Below the pieces are notes generated by a model. The model ran no database searches. It worked only from the letters and a program-made list of their open reading frames with translations, and was not told the DNA's origin. This document shows, one piece after another, positions 1 through 13,665 of a stretch of 64,000 nt of DNA (position 1 is the stretch's first letter; every line of letters begins with the position of its first letter). The translations under genes were made by a program, and so were the position numbers. The stretch is from Epinephelus fuscoguttatus (lineage: Eukaryota; Chordata; Actinopteri; Perciformes; Serranidae), in the NCBI RefSeq assembly GCF_011397635.1, contig NC_064757.1, forward strand, positions 29,831,839 to 29,895,838, written 5' to 3'.

Positions 1-505
1 TTCAAAATACAGTGATCCTTTTTTTAATTTGGTATTAAATGTTTTGTAGCTCACTATTGCAAAAGCAAAATATAGAAGAAGTAATTTGGTGCACTGCTTT
101 AGATAAACACTAAATGACCCTTTTACTGTTGGAAGAAATCCAAATAACCACAACAGCATTAAAAATTAAAATCAAATAAACAAATAAAAGCACCTTTTTC
201 TGCAGGTCATGGCTGTTTAAATGGGCTGTTGTTAGATCGGCGTCAGGAGAGGACACGACTGACCTTTCAGAGCCCTTTTTGTGCCACTGGTACAAAAAGG
301 ACCTCTTGTCTTTGCAGCTTTTTGTCCCGCTCTGAGTGACCCACTCTGGCATCAAATGCTTCCAAATTTAGTCTTTACTCTGTCAGTGTTTTTACTGTTT
401 CAGTCTGAGGTAGCTGATTCTATCTAGTGAAACATCCCCAGAGACGGTGGCTGGTTGCATAAATAGCCACTCTGACACTCTTCTTCTTCTCCCTGTCTCT
501 CCCAG
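1..505 (+). other. Intron of cdc14b (5' part cut off)
   Basis: This is non-coding sequence ending in a pyrimidine tract and the acceptor of the first exon in view. I see nothing else in it. Confidence 0.7.
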
Positions 506-3500
506 CTTCTATGCGGACTTTGGTCCCCTTAACCTGGCCATGTTTTATCGCTTCTGTTGCAAGCTGACAAAGAAGCTCAAGGTAAAGTAAACCGTTGGTG
601 TTAATTGTACTTCCTGGAGGAAAGAATGGGAGGCAAAACCCAGGTCAATCGATATCTATTCATACCTGTAGTAGATAGGCTGAATAAGGTGGGGTTAAAG
701 ATTTTTGCACGACAGCTTTGTCAATTTTTTACAGTTAAATTTATAGCTCCAATATATCTCTGTTTTGTGTCATCACTGTTCCTCTCTGTCAAGGCAGTTG
801 GTATTTGGCGCGTCGTGATTTTCGAGGCTGTCAGGCACAGATTTAGCTGAAGTTTGGACACAGATGATTCAGCCTCTTTCCAGCTCTAGTACATAATTGT
901 CCTATGTGATTATGCCAAAACTGTTTTTATCTTAAAATTGTGTTAATTGGCATCCACCGCACCTCCTATGTAGAAAGTCATTATTTAATTTATGAGTTAA
1001 AGTCCTCGTTTTTATCCCCATCCATCCTTATTTTGTCCAGCCACTGTGGCTTACTGTAATGTCCACATTTAACCTTTTATATGTAAGTCAAATAAATAAA
1101 TACGTTATCACATGTCAGTTCATACTGTTGCGATGAATATCTTTGCACAGTCCATCACGCTGTCAAGGAAGAAGATCATCTTCTACACCTGTGGAGATCA
1201 GAAGAAACAAGCCAATGCTGCCTACCTGATCGGCTCATATGCAGTAAGTGGTGTGCAAACACGCATAGTACATACAGGTTGTGAACTAATAATAAAAGTA
1301 GCACTTGCTGATTGGACATTTGTGTTTTAAGGTGATGAATCTAAACATGACGCCAGAGGAGGCCTACAGTCTGCTGGTGTCCAGGAATTCAACATATATT
1401 CCATTCAGGTAACAAGTCATTTGTAATGTATATGTTTCACATTTAATGAGAGTTTTAAAATAAGAACTGCTGCAGCTTGGGCTGAACAGTATATTGTGTT
1501 AGTGTCCTCATTGTCATGTGCAATACACATAAAATATTTTGCTTTTTGAAGACCAACTTCAAGAGAGAGGGAGGTGAAAGCATTTGAGATAGATAAAGAT
1601 AAAGATAAAAGTTTACATCCTTCCCAGAGAAATAAACTAGATGAATAAAGATCCGTATTATGTTATGCTGATAAGGACTGTCAGTATGATTTATGTTTCA
1701 GAGATGCTTCGTTTGGAACCTGCATGTACAATCTGAACATCCTCGATTGCCTTCGTGGTGTTCACAAGGTACGTCTTTTTAAGCTTCATTTATTTTTCTT
1801 TCTTGCTGTGTCACGCTCCTAATGAAATTAACTTCCTCTCTACCATATTCCAGGCTCTGCAGTACGGCTGGCTCGACTTCTCCAAATTTGATGTGGAAGA
1901 ATACGAGCACTATGAGAGGGCAGAAAATGGAGACTTGAACTGGATCATTCCAGGAAAGTTCCTCGCGTTCAGCGGGCCTCACCCAAAAAGCAAAATAGAG
2001 AATGGTAAGAGGAAGTAAAGTTTGTGGTACACCTTTAAACACTGTCTGACCTCAATATAGCACCACACATGGACTCACACAGTCATTTTTTGTTTCTTAC
2101 CGCAGGGTACCCTCTGCACGCTCCTGAGGCATACATCCCATACTTCAGGAATCACAACATCACCACTATCATCAGACTCAACAAGAAGATGTACGACGCC
2201 AGGCGTTTCACAGAATCTGGCTTCGAGCACCATGATCTGTTCTTCGTGGATGGGAGCACACCAAACGACACCATCGTCAGGAAGTTCCTCAATATCTGCG
2301 AGAACGCAGAAGGAGCCATTGCAGTGCACTGCAAAGGTAAGATTTCTGACACACAGGAAGCATTGTTGATGGGTCAAACTATTCTGGATGATTGTGGTCT
2401 GGCTGTATAAACTGTGCTCAGTATCCTGTTTAATTACACATTTTAATGCCATACTGTTTTTGTTGTTTTTAGCTGGTCTGGGGAGGACTGGCACTCTGAT
2501 TGCCTGTTACATGATGAAACATTACTGCCTGAGTGCTGCAGAGGCCATCGCCTGGATACGGATTTGCCGACCAGGGTCCATCATTGGACCTCAGCAGAAC
2601 TTCATTGAAGAGTAGGTTTTCACTAAAGAGGGACTTTCAAAATGTCACAGATTTAAAGGCACAACTATTTCTCCTTAGAGGGAACATTTAGGATTTTTGA
2701 AAGGTGTTGTATGAGGTACTTATCCATAGTCAGTGTATTACCCATAGTTTGGCTCAGTTTGGAGAAGCGGCAAGAGTACAGACATGGAAGCTAAGTAATG
2801 TACTGCTGTGGATAGGGGCAGCAGCAAAATGTATTTTAGCCACCTTGAAAAAGTCCCACCTGAAAAAAAATCTGTAACAGTTTAAGCGTATGCTCTATTG
2901 AAAATATTTTCACTGCTTTACCTTTCCGCCAGACAGCCTGCTCCAACTGAGAAGCAGTTAACAGTTTCAGTTCTCCATCTATACTCAAAGTGCCAGACTC
3001 AATTGACAAAAACAGTAATTCTGACTCACTGAACTTGAGAGCTGCTGGTCGACTCCTGCCCTGATTTATAAGTTTGTTTGTGTTATTGTGTGACTTTGGT
3101 GAATCCAAATGAACCCTCTTAAACACCAAAGTCACACAATGACACAAACGAGCTAAATGATCAAGGCAGCGGTAGACATTTAGTTGCTGACCCTTCCCCA
3201 GCAGTGCACTGTTTAGCTTCTGTAGCTGTACTCCTACTTGCTTCTCCAAAGTGGGGATGTATCATCCACCATCTACTGTAAGTAACCTCGGTTCAAAAGA
3301 TCAGAACTATCCCTTTTAATAGTAAATATCCATGACTAAATAAGAAAAAAAACTGTTTAAGTTTAGAAACAACATCCTTTGGTATGAGATAATATTATTA
3401 TTATTATTATTATTATTAGATTAGATATTATTTATCAAGAGTAAGAAACTCAGCTGATCTGCTTCATCAGGACAGTGTGGGTGAGGTTTAATCAGATTTG

Positions 3501-6500
3501 ATTGACAGTGCCAGCAGAATAAATAATAATCTTTTAATGTCACTTCACATTTAAATGCAAATGTTGCTATACTCTGGTTATTGCACAGAAATGCGTGGCG
3601 TCAATGTTCCCCACTGTGTCATGCCCATGCTGCTGAGAAATGTTAATCATAATAGTGGCAGTGGGGGTTTGGCAGGAAAAGCGAGTTTATTTTGTTATGT
3701 GTTGACATTTTGTTCATCAGGAAGCAGAACGGTCTGTGGGCAGAGGGAGATGTTTTCCGAGAGAAGATGCTGAATGAACGAGAGAACGGAAAGATGGCTG
3801 TAACCAGGATCCTGTCTGGTGTGGATGATATAACCATTAACGGGAGCAACAAGAACAGGACAACAAAGAAAGAAGAAATGGACCTGGTGAGTTTATAAGA
3901 GAAGTTCCTGCCACACTTTCGGGTGCAGAGTTTGCTGCATGATTTGTGAAAGTACTTCAGTAAGCAGAAAAAACGAATGAACCACAAGGACACATGTCTA
4001 TTTATAGCTGTTTCTGTTTTACAGTATAATGATGATGAGGAGAGAAATGGCCTCACACAGGGCGACAAACTGAGAGCCCTGAAGAGCAAGAGGCAGGCCA
4101 GATCGTCCTCCGGTTCACTATCGTAAGTATCCAGGCAGCCTGCGAGTCTCATCATGCATCACGCCGGCGTATTGTAGTACTGTAAAAATTTCAGTCTCTT
4201 GGATCATTACACATATACAGTTGTTTTTTCAAATCATAAGTAACTTATGATTTGAAAAATAAGATTTCGTAACAACCAGGAAGTGACCGTGTAGGATTTT
4301 GTTACATTTATCGTTTCATTTGATGAGCTCTCTCCTTTCCTCGGTGTTTGGCAGCTGACCTGGCTAATCTGTTAGGGCTCTCTCTTACCCATAACAAGGC
4401 GATTTCATCCTAACACCGTAATTCATCTATAAATTAAATAATCTGGCCGTGTTCTTGCAATATTTCAATGACTCTTTTGATTAAATGTCATCACATGCTG
4501 ATAAGTGAAAAACAAGGCATCCCATTTACATCTATAACCAGAGAGAGATGAGGATGAGCAACGAGTCAAGGAAGTTAACGTTGAATATTAAGACACCGAG
4601 TGAGTGACAAAGCTGTGTGGAGGACTGGATTAGAGGTATCTGATACACAATCTTCCAGAAAATAACTTTTTATTTAGGTCTGGATTTAGAAAGGCACAAA
4701 AGATGTGGGAGTTTAAATTAGCTGCATGATTGGTAATTTGCAAATTTTCTTTCTCAGTCAAAAGTTTAAAAAAAAATCTCAGATTGAAGGAAAAGAAATC
4801 TAAAAATAGAAATTGATACAGAGCTTGTTAAGTACTAGGTTACCATGTCACAATGTGCTCGAGGCAAAATTTGATTAGCTTTTTTAAATTACAGAATCAG
4901 TGGAACAAGACCGTGCAGGCATATTAACAAATACATAAAAATGTCCACCTCATACCTAAACTATAGACTTGAAAATGATCTAATTAGTATTGTTCCGATA
5001 TATGAAGAGTTAATAATGAAAAAGTGGTGAATTAGACTTAAATGTTAAGATTAGACAACAGACATTTGTTGTGGTGCAGTAGGGAACAGGCCTAGAGAAA
5101 GAGGAACAGGCATGGAATTAAGGGACACTCAAAAAAAAATATTTTTTTCTCTTATGTGTAGTGCTGTTTATCAGTCTAGCTTGTTTTGGTGTGATTTGTT
5201 TGGTCTCTCAAATAAAATGGAACTAGATGGCACATTTTCTTCCTGCTAAACTACACCCACCATCCAACTCAACATGCAGAAGGAAGTATGCAAGCATGTA
5301 CTTCTGGCACCACCGAGATAGCTTAAGTAACAGCTCAGCCGAGGGGGATGCCATTGATGTTTACATCTTGCACTGTCATGGGGACAAGCCTCTTTTAGCT
5401 CCATAGCTGCCCCCTCACTCTGGAACTCTCTCCCCAAACACACTGAGACTGCATCGACCTCTCCTGGTTCAAATCACTCATCAAAACGCATCTTTTCAAA
5501 AAGGCTTAACTATTGTAAAGTGTCTTTGAGTACCGTGAAAAGCACTCTATAAATAAAATGTATTATTATTATTATCTAGTTCCATTATATTTGAGAGAGC
5601 GCAGATATCTCCGACACTCAGCAACTCACACTGAAACAATCTAGATTGACAAATAGCACCACAGATAAGAGGAAAATATGTAGTTTTAATTTACTGTCCG
5701 TTTAAACTGTTCCACAAATGAAGCTAGATTCAATTTACTTGTCAATTAAAGTCATTGTGGCATGTTTCTCGTATATTTCTGTGAGGAACAAACATAAGAG
5801 TATGCTGGGCAGCTGTAACACGTGACTGGCCAGCTCTATGGAAGCATTGCGTTCCAACAGGAGGTGCTAAAGTGCTAATGCTAACCCCCACAGTTATCTG
5901 AACAGGAAGAACCCGACTAGATTTCTTTCTCGCTTGTTGTCTGTCTAAATAAAGTCCACATCGTTTGTGCCCGTGTAAATCAAGCCATGGAAGGTTGGGT
6001 GTCAGCATGGCTGAGGATGGTTGACTGGCCTCTGCCAATGTACCCATATGGCTTTGGCTTTTGTTGTCCCATGTCAGGCAGGTGGTAGTGTTCTGCTGCA
6101 GCCTCATGGGCACGGCGTGGCCGATGTGTTGCCTGCCGTTCAAAAGATAGCTGAGAGAGGCAGAGAGAGAGTGGGGGAGAGGAAAAACAGAGAGAGGATG
6201 TGAGGTTTTGTATGATGGAGGTAAGTGCACGTCACTTCCTTTTTTAACTGACATCCTCTTCCTGTAGAAACGGTTGCTATGCCAGTGAACGGTACGGCTG
6301 AGTTTTGAAGTTGTCCTTTTTTTTTTTCTTTCTTTCCTTTCTGTCTCTCTTTGGATGACCATGGTGTGAAGTGGATATGCACTTAGTGGATGCATTACAT
6401 TTACACGCCTTTCATTGTCTGCCTCTCATGGACGCACCGAGCTGATCTGCTTTGATATCGAGGCTTACCTGAGATATCCTCTGAGATACAGTAAAGCTCT

Positions 6501-9500
6501 CAGGTTGAGCCTGCTGTGCTTGTTAACAACGGCACCAATTATTCAACTAATCACAGTTTTACGTAAGATCTGGATTAGTTGAATTCATGTTTTAGTGCTT
6601 GGCTTGCACTACTGACTTGGCACGTCTCGAGAGAAAATGTTAGTCAGGGAAACTGGGTCCTCGTTCTGATCTGCAGTACTTCCTTAGTGTTTGGTAAAGT
6701 AGCTAACACGCCTGCTCAACCATTTAAGCAGTAGGTATTTTTGGAATTCGCCTGTAGTACTTTAGTGTTAGAATGATGTTTGCCTGAGGTGTTTTATGAG
6801 TTTAATTAGCCGCTTTAAATGGCATCGCTGGGCAAGTAAACTTCTCCTGATCATCATTCTAACACAAAGGATGATAAAACATCATATGTGAGCTTCTGAG
6901 GAGGTAGCAGGATGAAAATGCATCTTTTATCTGTTCTCAGGAGGGAGTAGAGGCAGAAGGAAGATTTGTTCGCACTTCAGGCCATATGCTCTCTCAGTGT
7001 ATTCGTTGCTACAGAAACCTCTAACTTCCAGCTGAACTTCACCATCTGGCCCCACTGTTTGTTTTATTATGTAATACTGAAGTGCATGTTGAATTCCAGA
7101 GACGATTAGAACGACGATTATACGAAAACGTTCTCTGCCCTTCCATGCATGGCAACAGGCACGAAACCCTCGGACATGCACGCATGGACATGCCTCTGTG
7201 TTTGATCTATGTTTGTGTCTAACATGTAATTAATGTTGGGCCGGGTTCATTGTCAATGGCCTGTTGTTTTTCCATTGCTTTGGTGACTGGATCAGTGTAC
7301 ACATACCATCTGAGCTTTGGTTACTCCTTCAGGCTTCTGTCTCTGCCAGCTTCTTTTTAAATGTTCTGTTTTTGTGGAACAGAATTTGATAACAGATACT
7401 TAAATATTTTTACTATATAAAGACATGTTTTTGTGAACAGTTAAAGAGCTTGACTGATATATTGGCAGGCTGGTATCAACCACTATTTGCTCATCACAGA
7501 TATAGAAGGTCACACATATTTTGGCAGATATTGCTGTCCAAAAGTGTTTTTATAGACTGCATTTTGAATTTGTATATAACTTTGTTTTTTAATACTGTAC
7601 TGTTGTCATTTGGTTATTTATTGTGATTTAAAGGCTCAGTGTGTCGGATTTAGGGGGATATATCGGCAAAATGGAATATAATCCATATTATATCTACACA
7701 GGGAGCAGGTTCTCGTCCACAGAGTCCACCATGTGTTTCTACAGTCCATCCTAGAATGGACAAACCGCGTTTTTGTGTGGGCCACTGTAGCTAGCAGCCC
7801 ATCTGTAACGAGCCAAAGAGCTAGTTTAAATCACCTGATAGGTTTGCTTTGGAAAGGAAGAGACCTCTGCGGATAATTTGGCTCTTGTTAAAAATGTCCT
7901 GAATGCCTAGATCTTAAGTTACCAGAGGAAAAAAGATGAGCACACATCAAAGGGGAACACCAGCTAAATTACAAATTCCAATATGTTATGTACATGACCT
8001 AGGAAAGTTCAATCAATATTTGTGAACTTAAGCTACACTCTCTCCGAAAGCCAGAAACCAGAGAAGTGAGTCTCAAACTTGTGATGTCATCAAGTTTAAA
8101 GTCTGGAGCCGCTCCATAGATAATGAATGGGATAATGATTTTGTGGACCCACAGAATGTTTTTCTTTTTTCATACCCAAATGAGTTTTACACTGTTGTAA
8201 TGATCTTAGTTCTTGGTGCTCCCAGTGTCAACTATATCATCTTTCCTAATTCATTATCTGTGGAGCAGCTCTAGACTTTGTACTTGATGACATCACACAT
8301 TTGAGCTTAAGCAGTCAAGTTTTGAATCTAGGAGAGTGTTGTAGAGTTATATTTTTAGCATATATGAATTTTGAAAACCGGTTTAGTTCCCCTTTAAGAT
8401 AAGGTAATAAAAAGTTGAGCACACATTAGCAGGTGCTGGGTTAACACACCGTCTACAACATGCCAAACAGCGCTGGAGAAACACTGATTTGTAGCATGAA
8501 ACTGCTTTATTCAGTGTTTTTCTGGTTTTAATCACCTTGTGCTTTCGTTTTAGAAAACAGAAGACCTCTGCTTTTAAATCGGCCGTTGGTAAAAACCTCC
8601 TGAACAATGAACACTAAAGGAATTATAATCAGGACTTCACACTTGGCACATGGGACAAGTTTCAGCTGGTTGCAATCTGCAGTCCTCCCCACTAGATGCC
8701 AATAAATCCTTCACACTGTTCCTTTAAATACTAACAATGTATTGTGTATCTGTTAGTTTCAACTGTAAAATAATCTGCTACATAACATATATTTTCATAA
8801 CTCTTATATTACTAAATTATCATCATTGTCCAGAATGCTAAATCACTCGGTATATTACCAGCTTTTTTTTTTTTTCTTTTTTTTTTTTCTTTCCTTTAAA
8901 TTCTCAAATATCGATGTCTATTTGAGTATTCCCACATCGGTCGGGTTCCAAGTAGAAAGCAAACTGCTAACACATCAGAGCAAGTGAAGAACAAAAACTT
9001 GCTGACTGGCACTGTTGGATGCAAGGCTCTTTGAAAGGTATTTCATCTAATCCAGTCCCAGTGGAAAAGCAGAACATCAGAGGCTTTGTGTCCTGCCCGG
9101 ACGTCTCCTGTCTCTCCTTCCTTTTTTTTCCCCCCTTTTTTTCCCGTTTGCTCTTGTTGTTGGATTTGTCCTCCTTTCAGATGGCTGGTAGCCATGCTGC
9201 TCTCCTCCCTGTGTAGCCTTGCCCTGTGGTGGATTGTGTATGGCTTCCCTTCTTCCATCCTGCATTTCTGTATAGACGGGTTAGGATTTCAATGAGTTCT
9301 GCCGCCCGTCAGCCCCCAAAAAACCTGTCCTGCCCCCCCTTCTGGAGCTCTAACTGAGAATGCTGTAAGTGAGCCCCCAGTCTTTTTTTTTTAAAATTCC
9401 CAACCCAAATCAGAAATTTGTTCCAAATCATCCTCTTGTTACTTTGTTCTTTCTGCAAGCACAGTACACTTAAAGAGAGCAGAGCCACTTCTGAAACATG

Positions 9501-12500
9501 TAAAACACCAGAGGCTCCTGTATTGTCATTGTCACCATTTTCTGTACATAATGATTTTGTCCTCCTGTTTCCTTCATCCTGTCATTCTTTTAAACATCAT
9601 GCTTTGCTGGTTATTGTGCGGACTGGCGTGCCAACTGTTAAAAATAAACCGTGCCAGACAGTTAATGAAAAAAAAAAAGGCAAATCAAGCCCTTTTTAAA
9701 GTTGTTTAGTGCCACCCCCTGGCTGTTTCTGATACTACTTGGCTTTACTAATCCAACCTGGCTGCTGAAGCTGCAATAATGATCTGTGCACATGTCTATC
9801 AAGATTTTTAAAACCTGTTTGCCCATCTCCATACAGTCCTCCACTCTGTCCTGTCACCTGTCCTCTCAGATCTCTCCGTATATAAAGTTTAATCCTGTTT
9901 TTACTGTTGTGTTTCTTGTGTTTTCACAGACAAGAAGAGAATAAGATTCACACCAGGTCATCATCACAGTCCCTAAGGTAAGGTTTGCAGCACACGCACA
10001 ACATGTCTATCTACGTTCTGACACACAACATGGCCGCTGAGACTAATGCCATTTGTCTCCCCTGCAGCAGGGTCATCTTACAGGCCAGTGTTCAGGGCTG
10101 TAAGGCCAGTGTCAACCCCTTGGCTCTGTCTGACCAATCAGACAGCAGGAAGAGGACCAGAACCTCACTGCCAGCCAACGGAGTAGGAGGAAGGTCAGTG
10201 GCTGCATTTGACACTCAGCACTTATTTACTCAGCGATAGAGCAGATATATGACCTGGGAGAGCAGCGTTTTTATTTACCCAGACAGACATGAGATGCCTT
10301 TTTGTGTCTCTACTTGAAGACGAATAAAACCAGGAGATTGGCTTCACTTGACCCACGTACTCAGTGTCTATGAGATCAGTGGCAGCTCTGATTGAAAGCG
10401 GGAAAATGCAACTTAAACCTTCTCTGTAGGACTAAAGGTGCTGTGTACAACATTCAGAGCATTGATATAGCAGCAAACAACTATTTGTTTTGTAAAGATA
10501 TCGTGAAGTAAAGACATCCTGAGCAGAGAATGAAGTCACACTACCTCTGTGTGGGTTGTAATCTGAGGTTCTATGTACCATGTTGTGATCTGGCGTCCGC
10601 CTGGTCCAAAATACGCTTAAAGGGGAAAAAATGTATCCCACTGGCTAACTAATCACTGCCTTACTAACACCCCAGCCCCAATTTAACACTGTCAGCTCTG
10701 TCAGCACTGTTGCCATTGGAGTGTTTGCATTATTACAGCTAGCTACTAGCTACCTGCTCAACTACCTCCATGATAAAAGCCATGTGCAGACAATCCTGGC
10801 CCAGACTCTGAATCATAGCTATGCTCTGAATGTCGTATACAGCTCCTTTTTTCCTGTTCATACAAGGAGACATCCTGTATCAGAACTGGGTGGGAACAGT
10901 GGGAAGAAAAATTAAACTTCAGGCACTCATGTGTGGAGCAGGAACAAATGCACTTGAATTAAGTTAAAAGGCCTTTATCCCAAAAACATCGCTCTTAAGG
11001 TCTTCATCAGGGTACAAGAGGGTGAACAGGAACAGGAACTTGGTAGGGGGGTGTCAACCAATCTTGACTGATAGGTGCATGTGGGTGACAGCAATGAATC
11101 ACCACGAGAGGCCATTTTGAAGGTGACACGCCAAGAAAAGAAGAAAATACAATCCATTACTTAAATTGTACTTAAAAGTTATTTCCGTCCGTCAAACACA
11201 AAGACCTTATTTTCTCTTTCTATTATATATTTCTGTACAGATACAACTTCATGATTTAAGTAATAGATTGTGATTTTTTTTTTTCTTTCTTTTTTATGTG
11301 ATAGATGTAATTTGGATGTTGGTGCGTGTCACTTTGAAAATGGCCTCTCATTGTGATCCATTGCTGTCACCCACCTGCACTTATTAATCAGGACTGGGTG
11401 ACACCCTCTAGCAAGTTTATAAGGTGTTTGCTTGACTCCTGTCCACCTTCTTGCACCCTGATGAAGACCTTAGGGTCAAAATCAGTTGGTGTTTTAATGT
11501 AAGCAGCCATGTATTTTGGATAAAGGCTTTTTGACTTCAAGTGCATTTGTCTGTTCAACACGAGCGCCTGAAGTTCATTTTGTCTTCCCATATGCTGACC
11601 TTTCTCTTTAAGAGCACCTTTTTATCGAGTCTCTGATAAAGACAGTCCTCGAGCTCACTACTACCTAGTTCTCCAATGGGTGAGAGCAGTATTTTGAATG
11701 TTAGATAATTTGATTAATCCTGGAATATTTAGCTGTATCTTAGTCTTCATCAGTAGGAGGAGTTTATTCAATTGCCATAGATGAGATGTCACCATGTGAC
11801 TGATGAAGACTGACTGATGAAGCTAAAAACCCTAGAAAAATTAAAGATTATTCTGTCAGATTAACATAATTGTATACTAGCTATAAAGCCCTCATTGTGG
11901 ACATGTATTTCCCCTCTTTAAATACTGCATATTTTCCATGTATTTCATCATCCAGGACTGTGCTGTGTTGATAATATCAAACGCATTTAATTCTACTTTG
12001 ATGTGATTTTTGTGAAGTTGACACACAGTTGAAAAGCAACCAAGAGGCTATAGCCACTCGTGGATCCTTGTTGAGTAAATTAACAGCTTCCCCTTCTCTC
12101 TGCCAGCTCCCTGTGCCACACCAGACTGGTCAGGTCCCTAGGCAACTTGCATGTAGTGGCTGGCGACAGAGACCCAATGTGTTGGGAGCCATGTGGCAGC
12201 CATAGAGACACGGCCAGTGCCACAGCCAACACAGGCACTCTCATCAACTTAAACATGGCACAGGCCCACATTCAGGCAAGCTCCCTCCAACCTACTCTGA
12301 GCCACAAACAAATCTTTTTTCACAGATTTTTCAATGAGGATGTGTTCTCTATGCTGTCCAAACAAGGGGGGGGGATGACTTCTCTAGTTTTGGCAGCCAT
12401 AGGATAATCAGATCTCTGTTGAAGATGATATCATGGGTGCCTGTGTACATTCAGCCAAAATCCAGAGTCTCAACTCTCTCCCTCTTTCTCCTCTTAATGC

Positions 12501-13665
12501 TCATAATCACTTAATGTACTTAGGCTGGGGCGCATCAGCACAAATTAGAAGTTTTAAACAAAATCAAATTGTGGTTTATCCACAAATTCTCTTTAATCAG
12601 ATGTTTTTACGCAGTTAGAAATGAGCAAGATTCAATTTAGATTTCACTTTTAACCATTTTGATATGACAGTTGTCTGGACTCATGTCTGCTAGCTGGGAG
12701 AAAAATGACAGGTCCTTGAAGAGAGATAACAATCAGACTGGAGTGGCCTCATTAAGTTAAATGCTCAGTCCCTTTTGATTTAGGATTTTCCCTGCTAAAT
12801 CGGGGAAACTTTTGACATAAGTCTCAGTTAGTTTGCCAGCATAAATCTGAAGATAAGGGTGGAGTAAGCCAATGTTTAAGTGCTTGTCAAAGACATGAAA
12901 TGTAATCAAATGAAGACAGAAGTTTGATTCAGATTCAAAGGTTTTCATTTCTTTTTTAATGTATTTATTAATTCATTTATTTAGTACTGTTAGTTTAAGC
13001 TTTATTAGTCCAACACAGTTAGTCTCAGCTGTGTTTAACTTAAATGGCTGTCTGTACTCGAACATTAATCCATGATGGTGCAACCCAGCCACGGTTCTTT
13101 CTTACTCAGCTGTGTTGACACTGTGCAAGACTAACATTTAATAAATCTGACCCTGCTTATCTACCTCTGTCAGGTTGCCAAATAAAACTCCACCTGTCTC
13201 CCTGCTGCTTCTTTCAAAAGTTTTCCTTGCATGTTCTCCAAGAACAGTGGGTTTCCTACTAAGACTGGCTATAGCTTCTCTGGACTCTGCTGCTCACTGT
13301 GTCTTCTGCCTCTGTGATCACGTCTGCATTCTTTACCGGTGCTGATCTGTAATGTTTATATCTCCTTTCTCTTTCCTTGTCTTTTATATTTCTTACACGC
13401 AACAGACGTACTGTCTCCAGAGGACGTAAAGCTCGCAGCTCTTTGCAATCAATTCGGTTTTCCAGGCTATGGTATCTATCCTCTTCACTTTCTCTTACAT
13501 TTCCTGTGAAATATGTCTGATTCATGTGCAGAAACATTGATTGAATGATTAAATAATGAATAGTACAATGTAAATCAGTGAAATCTGTCCCTCTATTAAC
13601 ATTGACTTTGTGTTTTTCTTCATAGTCACTCCATACCCAAAGCTAGAGCTCCTCTACTTCGGTGA
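506..13665 (+). CDS. cdc14b: Dual-specificity phosphatase CDC14B, 3' part
   Basis: CDC14-family phosphatase that removes phosphate from CDK-type Ser/Thr-Pro sites; the family acts in mitotic exit, the G2 damage checkpoint and cilia. The 5' exons lie upstream of the window. Exons read by splice sites and phase: 506-581, 1151-1243, 1332-1408, 1702-1768, 1854-2004, 2106-2336, 2473-2611, 3721-3886, 4025-4122, 9930-9977, 10068-10193, 13406-13471, 13626-13665 (458 codons here, open throughout). The N-terminal pseudo-phosphatase half begins at [12 protein letters not shown]. The catalytic half carries a WPD-like loop (FFVDGSTP) and the P-loop HCKAGLGRTG, whose Cys ends the exon at 2336. The tail ends in a basic Arg/Ser-rich stretch and PLLR, as in CDC14B. 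Orthology to B rather than A rests on the tail motif VILQ-SVQ-CK and on the neighbour habp4. A possible alternative exon lies at 12107. Confidence 0.93.
5118..5705. mobile_element. TTAA-flanked MITE with nested LINE 3' end
   Basis: The ends TTAAGGGACA and TGTCCGTTTAA form short inverted repeats on a TTAA target. The interior (TTGTTTTGGTGTGA, GGAACTAGATG, then the inverse near the right end) matches the longer element at 31036-33025, so both belong to one family. It is interrupted at about 5402-5577 by a LINE tail. It lies in the large cdc14b intron 4123-9929. Confidence 0.7.
5402..5577 (+). mobile_element. 3' end of an L2-like LINE
   Basis: The end of a reverse-transcriptase ORF (CTGGAACTCTCTCCCC…) is followed by the typical 3' tail TGTAAAGTGTCTTTGAGTACCGTGAAAAG and an ATT microsatellite. 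It is 5'-truncated and inserted in the MITE around it. The clade is from memory of fish L2 tails. Confidence 0.6.
7628..8727. mobile_element. TTAA-flanked MITE carrying a second MITE
   Basis: TTAA-AGGCTCAGTGTGTCGGATTTA at the left and its approximate inverse (AAATCCTTCACACTGTTCCTTTAA) at the right bound the element. Related copies lie at 28484-29168 and 39760-40566. At 7947-8397 a second element with ends AAAGGGGAAC / GTTCCCCTTT is nested inside; its interior is itself partly palindromic (two copies of a GAGCAGC / GTGATGTCATCA motif). Confidence 0.65.
10915..11575. repeat. Long foldback inverted repeat in cdc14b intron
   Basis: The ends AACTTCAGGCACTC and GAGCGCCTGAAGTT are inverse copies. 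Inverse matches continue inward in both arms, for example AAATGCACTTGAA, GCCTTTATCC, AAGGTCTTCATCAGGGT and GAGAGGCCATTTT. The arms are about 250 bases and the centre is A/T-rich. It looks like a foldback or MITE-type element; I could not fix the target duplication. Confidence 0.6.
12107..12407 (+). CDS. cdc14b: Possible alternative C-terminal exon of cdc14b
   Basis: After a good acceptor (tctctgccag) an open frame in the phase left by the exon ending at 10193 runs to a stop at 12405-12407. It begins [17 protein letters not shown], which resembles the RLASSLGNL segment in the tail of CDC14A. That suggests an ancient C-terminal exon kept in the B paralogue. The stretch after about 12275 (…FFHRFFNED…) looks intronic. 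A GC-type donor (CAG|GCAAGC) at 12275/12276 would change phase and stop within the next exon. A weak donor AG|GTCCCT at 12133/12134 would make a 27-base cassette that keeps phase. I cannot tell which, if any, is used. Confidence 0.4.

Larger units (their letters stand above)
4123..9929 (+). other. Large intron of cdc14b
   Basis: A 5.8-kb intron. Besides the two MITEs and the LINE tail listed separately it holds poly(T) tracts near 8868-8895. Open frames such as the one at 5742-6395 have no recognisable protein and I treat them as chance. Confidence 0.7.

Noticed and set aside
5742-6395. 217-codon open frame on the - strand in a cdc14b intron
   Set aside because: Low-complexity Ser/Lys/Arg composition, no domain, no splice context.
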